Origin: Chloranthus sessilifolius
Lineage: Eukaryota > Streptophyta > Magnoliopsida > Chloranthales > Chloranthaceae
DNA: 64,000 nucleotides
Direction of reading: 5' to 3'
Assembly (NCBI GenBank): GCA_021018995.1
Contig: CM037584.1
Location: forward strand, 173,184,317-173,248,316
The first letter of the stretch is position 1. Every line of letters begins with the position of its first letter. The notes under the pieces were generated by a model, which saw only the letters and a list, made by a program, of their open reading frames with translations, did not search any database and was not told the origin of the DNA. This document shows, in pieces, positions 8,955 through 20,433 of the stretch. The position numbers and the translations under genes are program-made.

Positions 8955-11297
8955 TGTCACAGCCCAAATTTCGGAGCCCCGAAACCCGGGCCGTCAGCAC
9001 GATCTACGAGGCAGTGCCCAACTATACTTGCGGAGCACGTGGCACTAACGCGCACGGAGCAGAGAAAAATCTACGATGTATGACATAAAGAGATCATAAG
9101 AGAGGTCTCTTCTTACATCATAACCATATCAAATCAATAGTCCAAAAGACGTTCTAACTCCCATGCCTACTACATGCGACAAAGAACCGAATTGAACCAT
9201 CGGTGATATTCTCTTATCACCCTTGATGGTTCACCAAAATATCATCTCTAAACATATTACATTGTTTCAAAGTGAACGGCCTGACATACCAAGCCCTACA
9301 AAATAATATCCAAATCACGCCGTAGAATCCTCTAGAAGAAGTCCTCTGGAGGAGGCTCGTTTTCCTCACGAGGGACGTAATCTGAATCCAATCTATCCAG
9401 GTCCTCTGCGACCGAATCTTCACCTGTACCTGTGACGTATGGTCGAAAGGGGTGAGCTACATCATAGCTCAATGAGGAAAAGCAGATCTAATATACGCAT
9501 TTCTTCATAAACATATCTTTCATGATAATTCACAATATGTATCTTACTGAAATGAGAACACATGATAAAAAAAATAATGGTAATTTGACGAAAGTTGATA
9601 AAAGATGTACATTCGGAAACTTAACCCATCATTATTTTAAAATAACCTTTTTACTCAACTCACACACTTAAACATTTCATTTAAATAATCCCCGAGCAGT
9701 ATAGCATTGGGCCTCGATGGAATACCCACCATCGTCATTCAATTGAACCCTTTTTCTCGAAAGTCCAAGCCCTCGAAACGGAGGGACCTGTCGGACGAAG
9801 TGGTTCCACAATTGGAACCCAAAGGCCGAATATTCCGCCGGACCGGAGCACAAGTTGTACGGATATCCCGCCGTACCGGTCGCTGATATCCCGTCGCGTC
9901 GGTTGCGGTTATAACGCCGCGTCGGTCGGGTGTTCACATAATCTTAAAACAATGTGCAAAAGTTACATATAGTTATTCACCGTGAGAGTGCGATAAACAT
10001 AATAGTTTTCATAGCTTTAAAAGTTTCACGCCACACATGGATTCGTATCAATTAAATATCACAGTTACTTGCGTATATCGGAGATACCCGCCAAAAGTAC
10101 CAATGTGCTTCTCAAAGTCCACAACAAGATTTCATATAACTTATTTTAGTGGATTTACACACATAGTAAAACTTGCATATTTCAAAAGAGCATAACAGAT
10201 GTTACAATGAACGTGTTCATATGTCACATGCATCATGTATCACTACACATGTTTACTAATTTAAATTACGCATATTAAATGGTTTTCCTCACCTCGTGCA
10301 AAGGTCTTAGGCTCACGTAGCTCGAGCTTGCTTCATATTCACTCTAGGCTCAATCACAACTAATATGTACCTAATTATGATTAGAACGTCAGAACTGACG
10401 TGAACCAGTGAGATATTTTACATCCCCAAAGTCTCAAACCCCAAAACTGAAGACAGCCTCAACTGTCAAGAATCGACCGGTCGACTCGTGAATTCGACCG
10501 GTCGGTTTTGCTCAAGATACTGAATACTTCACTTGACACTAAAACCGACCAGCTGATTTCCAAAATCGACCGATCAGTTTCGGTTCGACCGGTCGGACCC
10601 AAAACTATAAAATTTCTATCTCCTGTTTTGTGGAAATCGACTGGTCGAAATCGCCCACGGCTCCTCTTTTATTTTATAGCCAAATCGATCGGTCGATTCA
10701 GGATTCGATCGATCGGTTTTCGCCAACCCTTACCGGCCAGGGTAACTCTTCCAAATCCATATCCATTGATTTTTTCTCCATTTCTTCTCTATCTTCTTCT
10801 TCCACTCACCTAACTAAAACACAATCATACTCTACAATTTTACTATCAACACAAGTTCACAGATCATACCTTCGAATCGACCGATCCGTTGATCCAAGGC
10901 TTCACACTCCAGGCTAGATTCGATAGCTATAATCCCGTGATTTCGCGCGATCCGACGTTGAAGTAAATGCGAAATCTCCCAACTCTTTGCGCACACAAAA
11001 TCATACACCCTTCATAAATGTCCCTCTTCTTCGCCTCTCTCCTCTCTTCATAAATCGCCCACCAACCAAAAATAAGAGAATTTACTTCTCTTCCTCTCTT
11101 ATAACTCATAGGCTCAGGTGTTAAGCACCTATACTTAAAGAGTATATAGAGTTATCATACACCACATTCACCCTTAGCTTCATTTAACTTATGACTTTCT
11201 TGACCCGACAACCATTCACCGGGCCAGGCATGTGTTCTGACGGACACCCATTACGAGGTAACAGTTCTAAGGGTCAAAATTTTTCTGGGACGTTACA
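8955..11297 (-). repeat. 3' LTR of the Tekay-like element
   Basis: The 2,343-bp repeat has ends TGTCACA and GTTACA. Compared with the right LTR it lacks one ~100-bp unit and a ~60-bp block in the palindrome-rich part (10470-10760), which explains most of the 174-bp length difference. Confidence 0.95.
10470..10880. repeat. CGACCGGTCG palindrome array in the left LTR
   Basis: The 10-bp palindrome CGACCGGTCG is perfect at 10474-10483, 10495-10504 and 10586-10595, with about six one- or two-base variants such as CGATCGGTCG and CGACCGATCC. The copies are usually flanked by AAAT/ATTC-type AT-rich spacers. Confidence 0.9.
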
Positions 11298-11311
11298 TTC
11301 TCCCCTCCTTA
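11298..11311 (-). promoter_or_regulatory. Polypurine tract of the Tekay-like element
   Basis: On the minus strand the sequence AAGGAGGGGAGAA lies directly before the 3' LTR. This is the expected position of the plus-strand primer for reverse transcription. Confidence 0.85.
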
Positions 11312-11684
11312 GGAATTTTCGTCCCCAAAAATTAATTAAAGTTTCACACACTCGGAGAGCAAAGGAAGGGCAGTCATAGTGTCCGGCATTAGAGAATCCA
11401 ATCCGTTAACAAGGACTGAGCAAATCTTAACTTAATTAAAAATAATTTGCGAAAGCCAGCCGACATTCTTCTTATGACACACCTACAAGACCTCACCTAC
11501 TAAGTCATGAGGTTGACAGTTGTAGTTTAAGTTCCTGCTAAAGAGAACGCCTTCATAGATAGACAATAATCAACATACATCTTGTATAAGCGAACTCACG
11601 TATATCTACTCGTACTCTCAACAAGTTATATATATATACCAAGTGACCATCTAGTCACAATAGTTGCAAAATGACCACGAAAAA

Positions 11685-13205
11685 TTAGCCAACATGCCAC
11701 AACAGTTCAACATTTAGGCCCCAACCTGTATTAATTTCAACCGTTTGCAAAGAGTGAATAAAAGTCCCTAACAGAATCCAAATCAAAACGCCTAAAATCA
11801 CCCCCCCCCCCCACTCACACCTTCGCATCCCCCGGTGGCTCTCGGAAGGTCCCGCCTCATCTGTAGGCACCACATCCGCTACCTCGTCATTGGGGACACC
11901 ACCTGATGTAGACGCTCCGATGGAGTAGTACCACGGGTCAGGTATAGCTGCATGAGTGTCCGCTAGGCGTGTCATATAATCGGCGGGGTATGCATACTGC
12001 ATCCACTGTGCAAAGACACCCTCATGATGATCCATGCGACGATGTAGTAATCTGTTGCTCTCTTCTACTTGGGTCATGCGAGCGAGGATATCACGCATTT
12101 CAGAGTCGGACTGAGGTGGAGAAGGCATCTGACGGTGGGCTTGCTGCTGAATTGGAGGTTCAGGTACGAGGGACCCATGTTGCTCGGGGGGGGGGACTTG
12201 ATCGCCTTGTGCTTGCTCAGGTTCGGGTGGAGGAGGTGGTGCTTGCTCGCCCTCGAGAGGTAGGACTTTCTTCAATTGATTATATGTTCGGTTCCAATCC
12301 GCAAAGGTGAATAACTCCACCTGGTCATTCAATTTCGGTTCATTTGGAGAAACCCGATACGGTCCCGTATCTGCATACTCCTCAAATATTGAGGAGATAC
12401 AACGGGCATACGTAATACATTCCTTCGATTTGACTCTGCCCTTGAGCAACTTTCCTTGTATATATATCATGCCCTCAAACACCATCTTAGCTGCGTTGAA
12501 TGCCGCGTATAACGCTTATTGCACCTCCCCTACCCTTTCGGTATTGTGTCGCATAGGGTAGAGGTTGCATTTTATGATTGTATCTAGCATCCATAAATAG
12601 GGAGGCAAATCCATTCTCCGAATAGAATGACCGGAACTGTGTCATCCCTGGGTCATTTCATTCCGAACCTCCATATAGTTTACTTCTGCCACGAAAGGGG
12701 GCAACAATTCAATGTCATATGGATATTCGTCGTAACACTCAAGGGCTTTGGATGCATGTTCCCACGTAAAATGGTAATTACGACCATCTATGTTGGTCTC
12801 AATCGCTGATGATGTGCTAGTGGATTTGAGGTTTTGGTAAAACAGGCGCACCAACCTCTGAAAATAATAGCCATGCAGCGGTTCTAAAACATTGCTCATG
12901 CCTGCTTCTCAAGATAGTCTTGAGCCCATACGGTATTCCCTTGTACCTCCGAGTCTTCAAATAGGGCACGATCAATGATGTACTCGATTTCAATTTTCTT
13001 GCTTGCCCACCACTCATTGGGCTGGTCTAAAGGTGGTGGCGGTGGTGGTGAAGGCTCACTCGAAGGGGTCGCGGGCTATGGGGCTGTGCGCGGTGCCGAC
13101 ATTTGTGTTGCCGCAGGAGGTGTCGGTGCCGATGCACTGGGGCGTCAAACCGGCAACTTCGAAGCCGAAGGCTTCGAAGATTGCCTCGTTTTAGGGGGCA
13201 TAGTG
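11685..13205 (-). pseudogene. Extra open region between integrase and 3' LTR (fossil part, unknown function)
   Basis: Between the integrase and the 3' LTR, in the place where env or accessory frames sit in some plant Ty3/gypsy elements, several open pieces run on the minus strand. Features seen are a start-like MPPKTR stretch near 13200, a Pro-rich N-terminal part, ALFED/NEWWASKK-like residues, then GYYFQRLVRLFYQNLK, TWEHASKAL, and later FADWNRTYNQLKKVLP followed by a Pro/Gln-rich tail and a short coiled-coil-like MTQVEESNRLLHRRMDHHE. The layout resembles the 'putative plant transposon protein' domain found in additional frames of plant retroelements; that match is from memory and uncertain. 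No membrane or envelope feature is clear. It is broken. Confidence 0.55.
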
Positions 13206-13464
13206 AGAGTTTTCACGCTAAAATGGAACTACAGATTCAAATGGAAGACAAATTTCTAAAATTCAAGGGTTTAAAGATGCAGATTTACCTTTTCGATCTG
13301 GTTTGGATCCGAGTCCGTGAAGAATTGGAGTAAAAGGAACCTCCTCAACTCTCCTTCCCCTCCTTTTTCTCAAAACCCTAGCAGAGCCCCCAAAAGGAAC
13401 AGAAAAACCAAACTGAAATACAAATCAGGAATAAAATCCCCAATTTAAGCCGCCTGAACAAAAT

Positions 13465-13710
13465 CGACCGGTCGAATTTCGAAAATTGACCGGTCGGTTT
13501 CCCCACTTAAAACCCAACTTGCGATTTTGACTGGTTGATTACCAAATCAACCGGTCGAACTTAAAAATCGACCGGTCGGTTTTGTATTTCAACCGATCAG
13601 TTTTTATATCACCTAAAACTTGTTCTATTTGTGAAAATCGACCGGTCGATTTCGCGTTTCGACCGGTCGGTTTTAGAGTTCGACCAGTCAATTAAAAATT
13701 CGACCGGTCG
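13465..13710. repeat. CGACCGGTCG palindrome array, internal
   Basis: Perfect copies lie at 13465-13474, 13569-13578, 13639-13648, 13660-13669 and 13701-13710, with about six variants between. The array lies between the integrase and the extra open region, outside the LTRs. Confidence 0.9.
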
Positions 13711-13899
13711 GTTTGTGACAGCAACTCAATGTCTATGTCTTTCATTCTAGTTCTTATGGACTTAATTTTTTTTTCCAGCTTTAGGCCTTTACACACTTTT
13801 TAAGACACAACTTGCACAAAATGTCTTTTCTATATCACTCAATCACAGTCATTACATGGTTGTTTACAAAATGACACATGGTCATTACATTTATGAGTC

Positions 13900-15090
13900 T
13901 TAGCTAATTACATTAAACAAGGCTCTCTCAACTTTCTTGGAACAAGTGAGGGTGTTGAGCTCTAACCTGATAACCTCCTCTTCACGCTCCCAAGTCGCCT
14001 CTTCGGGAGGATGATGCCCCCATTTGACGAGCACTAAAGGAATAGTTTTAGTGCGCAAGACTTGTTCCTTTCTATCGAAGATTTGTATCGGCTCCTCTAT
14101 CATCGTCATGTCCCCAAACATCTCGATCAGCTGGTCCGCCAAGATATGCGTAGGATCTCGAACGTATTTGCAGAGCATGGACACGTGAAATACGTTATGC
14201 ACTCGATCAAACAGAGGAGGAAGCCCAATTCTATAGGCAACTTCACCCATTCTTCCCAACACTTCAAAGGGTCCAAAATACCTAGGGCTTAGCTTGCCCC
14301 TCTTTCCAAAGCACATAACACCTTTCATCGGGGACACTTTGACGAACACGTGATCGCCGACCCGAAAATCGACACTTGTTCTCTTCATGTTGGCGTAGCT
14401 CTTTTGCCTGCATTGAGCGGATTTGATTCTTTCTCTGATCATGCGAACGATATTGGCATTGTCCTCGAGTACTTCTGGACCTAATATGAACTTTTCGCCG
14501 GTCTCTTCCCAGTTGATTGGCGACCTACATCGCCGTCCATACAACGCTTCGTATGGTGCCATACCGATACTCGCTTGAAAACTATTATTGTATGCAAATT
14601 CGACCAAGGGTAGGTGTTGATTCCATGATCCTTGAAAACTGAGCATACAGGCTCTGAGCATGTCTTCTATCACTTGGTTCACCCGTTCTGTTTGTTCGTC
14701 CGTCTGCGGGTGGAACTTTTGCCAAAATTTTGAAGAGAGGGTCACGATCAGAAACTATACTAACTGGAATACCGTGCAACCGTACAATCTCTTTCATGTA
14801 TAATTCTGCGAGTCTTCCAGCCGTATACGTAGTGTTGTATGGTAGAAAGTGGGCTGATTTAGTCAACCTATCCACGATTACCCAAATGGCATTGTGTCAC
14901 CTTGCAGTCCGGGGTAACCCTAATATGAAATCCATTGAAATTGACTCCCACTTCCACTCGGGCACTGGCAGAGGTTGTAACAATCCAGCAGGGTGTCTAT
15001 GATCTATCTTCACTTGTTGGCATGTCAGACACCTTGATACATATTCAGCTACGTCTTTCTTTACACCTCTCCACCAATAACTCTTTCTCA
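13900..15090 (-). pseudogene. Tekay-like integrase with chromodomain-like C-terminus (fossil part)
   Basis: On the minus strand the H2C2 zinc finger (CLTCQQVK) and the bridge [17 protein letters not shown] lead into the core (MDRLTKSAHFLP, IVSDRD, FHPQTDEQTERV, FAYNNSFQASIGM, YEALYGRRCR). The C-terminal part has RVGDHVFVKVSPMKG and KLSPRYFGPFEVL. It ends with LVKWGHHPPEEATWE, a chromodomain-like tail of the Tekay type. Fossil part. Confidence 0.9.
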
Positions 15091-15340
15091 GGTCTTGATA
15101 CATCTTCAACTGACGGTAGTCGATGCATAGCCTCATCGACCCGTCCTTCTTTACAAATAAGACTGGTGCTCCCCAAGGAGACACACTAGGTCTCACAAAC
15201 CCTTTATCCAAGAGTTCTTGCAACTGCTCCTTTAGTTCTTTCAACTCAGCGGGAGCCATTCTGTATGGTGCTTTGGAAATGGGCTCCGTTCCAGGTGCCA
15301 AGTCGATAGCGAACTCCACTTCTCTCTCATGAGGTAATCC
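15091..15340 (-). pseudogene. Reverse transcriptase N-terminal remnant (fossil part)
   Basis: The stretch [20 protein letters not shown], then [26 protein letters not shown]-like and RLCIDYRQL is the N-terminal part of Ty3/gypsy RT. The rest of RT and RNase H is not seen in this copy. Fossil part. Confidence 0.85.
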
Positions 15341-15940
15341 TGGTAATTCCTTTAGAAAAACATTTTCAAACTCACGTACCACTTCAATCTCAGAAACGAT
15401 GTTCTCCTCCTTGTCGTCCTTCAAAAACGCCAAGTAGCCACTGCACCACTTCTTGATCATGCGCTCAACTCTGACGGTGGATACAAGTGGCAGAATCTTC
15501 GATCTTATTCCAAAAAATCGAAACGATCTCCTCATGTTCGATCTGAAGGTAACAATCTTATTCCGACAGTCGACCGTAGCACGATGAGTTGACAGCCAGT
15601 CCATGCCAAGGATTACGTCGAATCCTTGCATCTCCAACAAGATTAAACTTGTTGCCAGTTCCTAGACGTCTCCATCTCTGATGGCGACTAGTACCGACTT
15701 ACAGACCAAGTCTGTATCCACTGATTCTCCAGTTGGAATGGACACCGCTAAGACAAAATCCAGTGTCTCTGTAGTGGCCTTCATCTTCTTTGCAAACCGA
15801 GGCGTAACAAAAGAGTGGGTAGACCCTAGGTCTAGCAACACTCTTGCTTCATATGCTACAAAATTCCCCTTCCCATATATTTGTAAGGTACCTATCGATT
15901 ACATATATGTTAGCGATCTACTCGTACATCTAATTAGTCA
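15341..15940 (-). pseudogene. Aspartic protease region (fossil part)
   Basis: The minus strand shows a retropepsin-like stretch of the RVP_2 type: a STHSFV-like block near 15830 and [17 protein letters not shown] near 15590. In relatives it cleaves the gag-pol polyprotein. Fossil part. Confidence 0.75.
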
Positions 15941-16019
15941 TTAAGAACTAGATGTCCTGTTCCCAAGATAGACGCGCCTTCTCTATCTAAGATTTTGAAA
16001 CTTCTACTGAACAATTCAA

Positions 16020-17355
16020 TTATTGAAATAAAAGTTTACCTTGGATAATGTCGTTCACGTTCTGAGCATCCTCAGCGGTCACTGCATACGCTCGCCCTTG
16101 AATAGTCGGCTTCCTTGGTGGTATCTGTCTAGTCGTTGGAGTAGAAACCATCGTCCCTTGTCGGCCAATGGGAGCCGAAGCCATTCCTTCCTTCCCCATT
16201 TCTGGGCAATCTCGAATCCGATGACCCATCTTTCCGCATTTAAAGCAACACCTGGTGCCCCATCCGCAATCCGATGTCTTACGCGATTTACCACAACGGG
16301 CACACGTGACTTGGGGCGTTGAAGAAGCCGTTCGCAAAAGTCCTTGATTATGGGACCTTCGATATAGACATGTGTAAAGCGAGTGATCTGGAATAATTTG
16401 TATAGACCGGTTGTCTCGTTACTGAAGCTGGTGCTATAAACCTCGGCTTTTTATTCCCCGAGTCGTAGTCATTCACTCCCCCTTGAATAGTCTTGTTCTT
16501 ATGCTGTTGATCTCGTTGCTTATACATGTTCTCTATGTCTCTTTCTACAACTATAGATTTATCGATCACCTCAGCATAAGTCTCTAACTCAAACGCGGAA
16601 ATTCTCTCCCTCACATTAGGCCTTAGGCCTTCTTCAAACTTACTGGCCTTCATCTCTTCGGTGGCCACCAACTCCAGAGCAAACCTGGACAACCTTATAA
16701 ATTCATTACCATACTCTCGTACGGTCATACTTCCTTGCCCCAATTTTGCGAAATCCTTCCTTAATTGATTCCTCACTTGCTTGGGGAAGTATTCTTTATT
16801 GAACACTGAAACGAACTCCGCCCAAGTCCACAATCCTTGAGGATTTTCAACCTCCCTCTTTCGCAATACAGACTTCCACCATGGGTCGGCATCACCTTCT
16901 AGTTGGAACGCTACCCAACCAACCTTCTCATTCTCACTGGCCTGTAACCGCTGTAGGAGTTTCTCCATTTGGTTTAACCACTTCTCGGCTTTCAGCGGAT
17001 TTGTTTGCCCATAAAAACTAGGAGGTCTTAATCTCCTAAAGTCTTCAAATGAGGAGGGCAGTAGTGCTGAAGGAGGTGGTGGTGGTTGCTGATGATTCGT
17101 GTTATTGGCTGCCAACATTGCCGTTTGCTTAGCCAACATCGCTGTCTGCTGGGTTTGTTGGGCCATTGCAGCGGCCACAGCCTCCATGGCCTGAGCCAAT
17201 CTATCAGTAGCTTCATCTCTCTGCTCCCTCTCCTCAGGAGGATGTCTCTGCTCTCTATTTGTACCCGCAAGGATGTCGTCTATATTTTTTAGATTTCTCT
17301 GACGGCCACCTCTAGGGCGTCCTCGACCTCTAGATTCCATCCCAATTTGGTACAA
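16020..17355 (-). pseudogene. Gag with zinc knuckle (fossil part)
   Basis: The start MYQIGMESRGRGRPRGG is followed by a Gln/Ala-rich stretch, then the capsid with FEDFRRLRPPSFYGQTNPLK, WLNQMEKLLQ, LEGDADPWWKSV and SMTVREYGNEFIRLSRFA, all typical of Tekay gag. A zinc knuckle CFKCGKMGHRIRDC (CX2CX4HX4C) is readable near 16210-16260. Living relatives build virus-like particles from gag. Fossil part. Confidence 0.9.
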
Positions 17356-17451
17356 TGAAACGAAGGTTCCATTAATAGAAAGTCTCTATATTCTAACAAA
17401 ATCTTAGGCTTCTAGTCCGATCTAAGACTCGTCAAAATTGTCTAAAGCCTT

Positions 17452-17468
17452 AAGGCTCTGATACCAAC
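17452..17468 (-). promoter_or_regulatory. Primer binding site, initiator-Met tRNA
   Basis: On the minus strand TTGGTATCAGAGCCTTAAG directly follows the 5' LTR. This is the complement of the 3' end of plant initiator tRNA-Met. Confidence 0.92.
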
Positions 17469-19985
17469 TGTCACAACCTGAATTTCGGAGCCCCAAAACT
17501 CGAGCCGTCGGCACGATCTACGAGGCCGTGCCCAACTATACTTGCGGAACACGTGGCACTAACGCGCACAGAGCAGAGAAAAATCTGCGATGTATGACAT
17601 AAAGAGATCAAAAGAGAGGTCTCTTCTATCATCATAACCATATCAAATCAATAGTCCAAAAGACGGTTCTAACTCCCATGCCTACTACATGGGACAAAGA
17701 GCCGAACTGAACCATCGGTGATATTCTCTTATCACCTTTGATGGTTCACCAAAATATCATTTCTAAATATATTACATTGTTTTCAAAGTGAATGGCCTGA
17801 CATACCAAGCCCTACAAAATAATATCCAAATCACACTGTAGAATCCTCTATCCTCTGGAGGAAGCTCGTTTTCCTCACGAGGGATGTAATCCGAATCTAA
17901 TCTATCCAGGTCCTCTGCGACCGAATCTTCACCTGTACTTGTGACGTATAGTCGAAAGGGGTGAGCTTCATCATAGCTCAATGAGGAAAAGCAGATCTAA
18001 TATGCGCATTTCTTCATAAACATATCTTTCCTGATAATTCACAATACTTATCTTACTGAAATGAGAACACATGATAAAAAAAAATAATGGTAATTTGACG
18101 AAAGTTGATAAAAGATGTACATTCGGAAACTTAACCCATCATTATTTAAAAATGACCTTTTTACTCAACTCACACACTTAAACATTTCACTTAAATAATC
18201 CCCGAGTAGTATAGCATCGGGCCCTGATGGAATACCCACCATCTTCATTCAATTGAACCCTTTTTCTCGAAAGTACAAGCCCTTGAAACGGAAGGACTTG
18301 TTGGATGAAGTGGTTCCACAATTGGAACCCAAAGACTGGATATTCCGCCGAACCGGAGCACAAGTTGTACGGATATCTCGCCATACCGGTCGCGGATATC
18401 CCGCCGCGCCAGTCGCGGTTATACCGCCGCATGTCGGTCGGGTATGCCCATAACCTTAAAACAATGTGCAAAAGTTACATATAGTTATTCACCGTGAGAG
18501 TGCGATAAACATAATAGTTTTCAGAGCTTTAAAAGTTTTACGCCACACATGGATTCGTATCAATCAAATATCACAGTCACTTGCGCATGTCGGAGATACC
18601 CGCCGAAAGTACCAATGTGCTTCTCAAAATCCGAAACAAGATTTCATATAACTTATTTTAGTGGACACACACACATAGCAAAACTTGCATATTTCAAAGG
18701 AGCATAACAGATGTCAAAATAAACGTGTTCATATGTCACATGCATCATGTATCACTACACTCATGTTTACTAATTTCAATTACACATATTAAATGGTTTT
18801 CCTCACCTCGTGCAAAGCTCCTAGGCTCACGTAGCTCGAGCTTGCTTCACATTCACTCTAGGCTCAATCACAACTAATATGTACCTGATTATGATTAGAA
18901 TGTCAGAACTGACGTGAACCAGGGAGATATTTTACATCCCCAAAGTCTCAAACCTCAAAACTGAAGACAACCTTAACTGTCAAGAAGCGACCGGTCGAAT
19001 CCCATTTCGACCGGTCGACTCGTGAATTCGACCGGCCAGTTTCACTCAAGAAACCCAATACTTCACTTGACACTAAAACCAACCAGTCGAATCCCATTTC
19101 GATTGGTCGACTAGTGAATTCGACCGGTCGGTTTCGCTCATGAAACCCAATACTTCACTTGACACTAAAACCAACCAGTCGATTTCCAAAATCGACCGGT
19201 CAGTTTCGGTTCGACCGGTCGGGCCCAAAACTATAAAATTTCTATCTCCTGTTTTGTGGAAATCGACCGGTCGATTCTACTTTGACAAGTCGGTCTTTCG
19301 AAATCGACTGATCGATTTAATTTCGACCGGTCGGAATCTCCCACGGCTCCTCTTTTATCTTATAGCCAAATCGACCAGTCGATTCAAGATTCGACCGGTC
19401 AGTTTTCGCCAACCCTTACCGGCCAGGGTATCTCTTCCAAATCCATATCCATTGATTTTTCCTCCATTTCTTCTCTATTTTCTTCTTCCACTCACCTAAC
19501 TAAAACACAATTATATTGTACAATTTTATTATCAACACAAGTTCACAGATCATACCTTCGAATCGACCGATCCGTCGATCTAAGGCTTCACACTCCAGGC
19601 TAGATTTGACAACTATAATCCTGTGATTTCGCGCGATCCGACGTCGAATTAAATGAGAAATCTCCCAACTCTTCGCGCACACAGAATCATACACCCTTCA
19701 TAAATGTCCCTCTTCTTCACCTCTCTCCTCTCTCTTCATAAGTCGCCCACCAACCAAAAATAAGAGAATTTACTTCTCTTCCTCTCTTATAACTCATAGG
19801 CTCAGGTGTTAAGCACCTATACTTAAAGAGTATATAGAGTTATCATACACCACATTCACCCTTAGCTTCATTTAACTTATGACTTTCTTGACCCGACAAC
19901 CATTCACCGGGTCAGGCATGTGTTCTGATGGACATGCATTACGAGGTAACAGTTCTAAAGGTCAAAATTTTTCTAGGACGTTACA
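17469..19985 (-). repeat. 5' LTR of the Tekay-like element
   Basis: The 2,517-bp partner of 8955-11297 has the same ends. It is longer because a ~100-bp unit, ending TTCACTTGACACTAAAACC and holding palindromes, is present twice (about 19000-19180), and because an extra block with CGACCGGTCG lies at about 19264-19333. Confidence 0.95.
18988..19410. repeat. CGACCGGTCG palindrome array in the right LTR
   Basis: Perfect copies lie at 18988-18997, 19008-19017, 19121-19130, 19212-19221, 19264-19273 and 19324-19333, with about seven variants. The array is longer than in the other LTR because of the duplicated unit. Confidence 0.9.
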
Positions 19986-20040
19986 ACGTGGAATACATAT
20001 TTTCACTTTAAGGTGAAATGCCCAAAATGCCATTTGATCT

Positions 20041-20300
20041 ATGAACCCGAAACCCCCTTCTTCTCCGCCTCCGGCCAGGCACGGGAGCAACTAGAGACGC
20101 CATGGCTCCAAGCGTGGCGGGAGAGAGATTGTGGGAAGTGGAGGAGCCGTCTTTGAAGGACCATTTTCAGCCACGGGTTTTGAATTCCATCAACGCCGAA
20201 GCTTATTCTCCAGTGAAGCTGATTTCATCGACAACGAAGGAGCTGATTTCATTGACGCTGGAGCTTATTCACTGGAGAAGTAGCCAATTTCATTGACGAA
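20041..20300 (+). pseudogene. Captured gene-like segment in the MULE
   Basis: A locally GC-rich stretch resembles a plant 5' UTR plus first codons: a CT/CGCC-rich leader, then ATG at 20102 in a good context (GCCATGGCT), opening a frame MAPSVAGERLWEVEEPSLKD that runs into a minisatellite and stops at 20296. I do not recognise the protein. Its place between MULE ends suggests gene capture, which is inference. It is too short and repeat-laden to call functional. Confidence 0.4.
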
Positions 20301-20433
20301 GAAGAAGTCGATTTCATTGACGCCGGAGGTTATTCATCGGAGAAGAAGCTGATTTCATTGCCGGAGCTTATTCGCCAGAGAAGAAGCCGATTTCATCGAC
20401 ACTAGAGCTTATTTACCGGAGAAGAAGTCGGCG
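20188..20433. repeat. ~40-bp minisatellite
   Basis: About six degenerate copies of a unit like AAGCTGATTTCATTGACGCC followed by GGAGCTTATTCACCGGAG lie in tandem. Read in frame the unit resembles ADFIDAGAYSPEK. Unit length varies from about 38 to 43 bp. Confidence 0.8.

Larger units (their letters stand above)
8955..19985 (-). mobile_element. Tekay/Del-like Ty3/gypsy chromovirus with paired LTRs (fossil)
   Basis: The element is 11,031 bp with LTRs at 8955-11297 and 17469-19985, both starting TGTCACA and ending GACGTTACA. It is flanked by a perfect 5-bp target duplication ACGTG (8950-8954 and 19986-19990). On the minus strand the order is 5' LTR (right), primer site, gag, protease, RT, integrase with chromodomain-like tail, an extra open region, polypurine tract, 3' LTR (left). 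By eye the LTRs differ at roughly 6-7% over their first ~195 bp, mostly transitions, so insertion is moderately old, probably some millions of years. Pol is incomplete and the copy has several breaks, so it could move only with help. Confidence 0.93.

Noticed and set aside
10508-10917. + strand open frames rich in DRSVS/IDRSI (also 19140-19499) as proteins
   Set aside because: They are translations of the palindrome arrays in the LTRs, antisense to the element, with no domain.
10470-13710. CGACCGGTCG arrays as a CRISPR or regular satellite
   Set aside because: Repeats are 10 bp, spacing is irregular, spacers are related to each other, and the genome is a plant's.
17452-17468. tRNA gene at primer sites (also 7932, 31802, 52500)
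   Set aside because: Only the 12-18 bp complementary to the tRNA 3' end are present; no cloverleaf around them.
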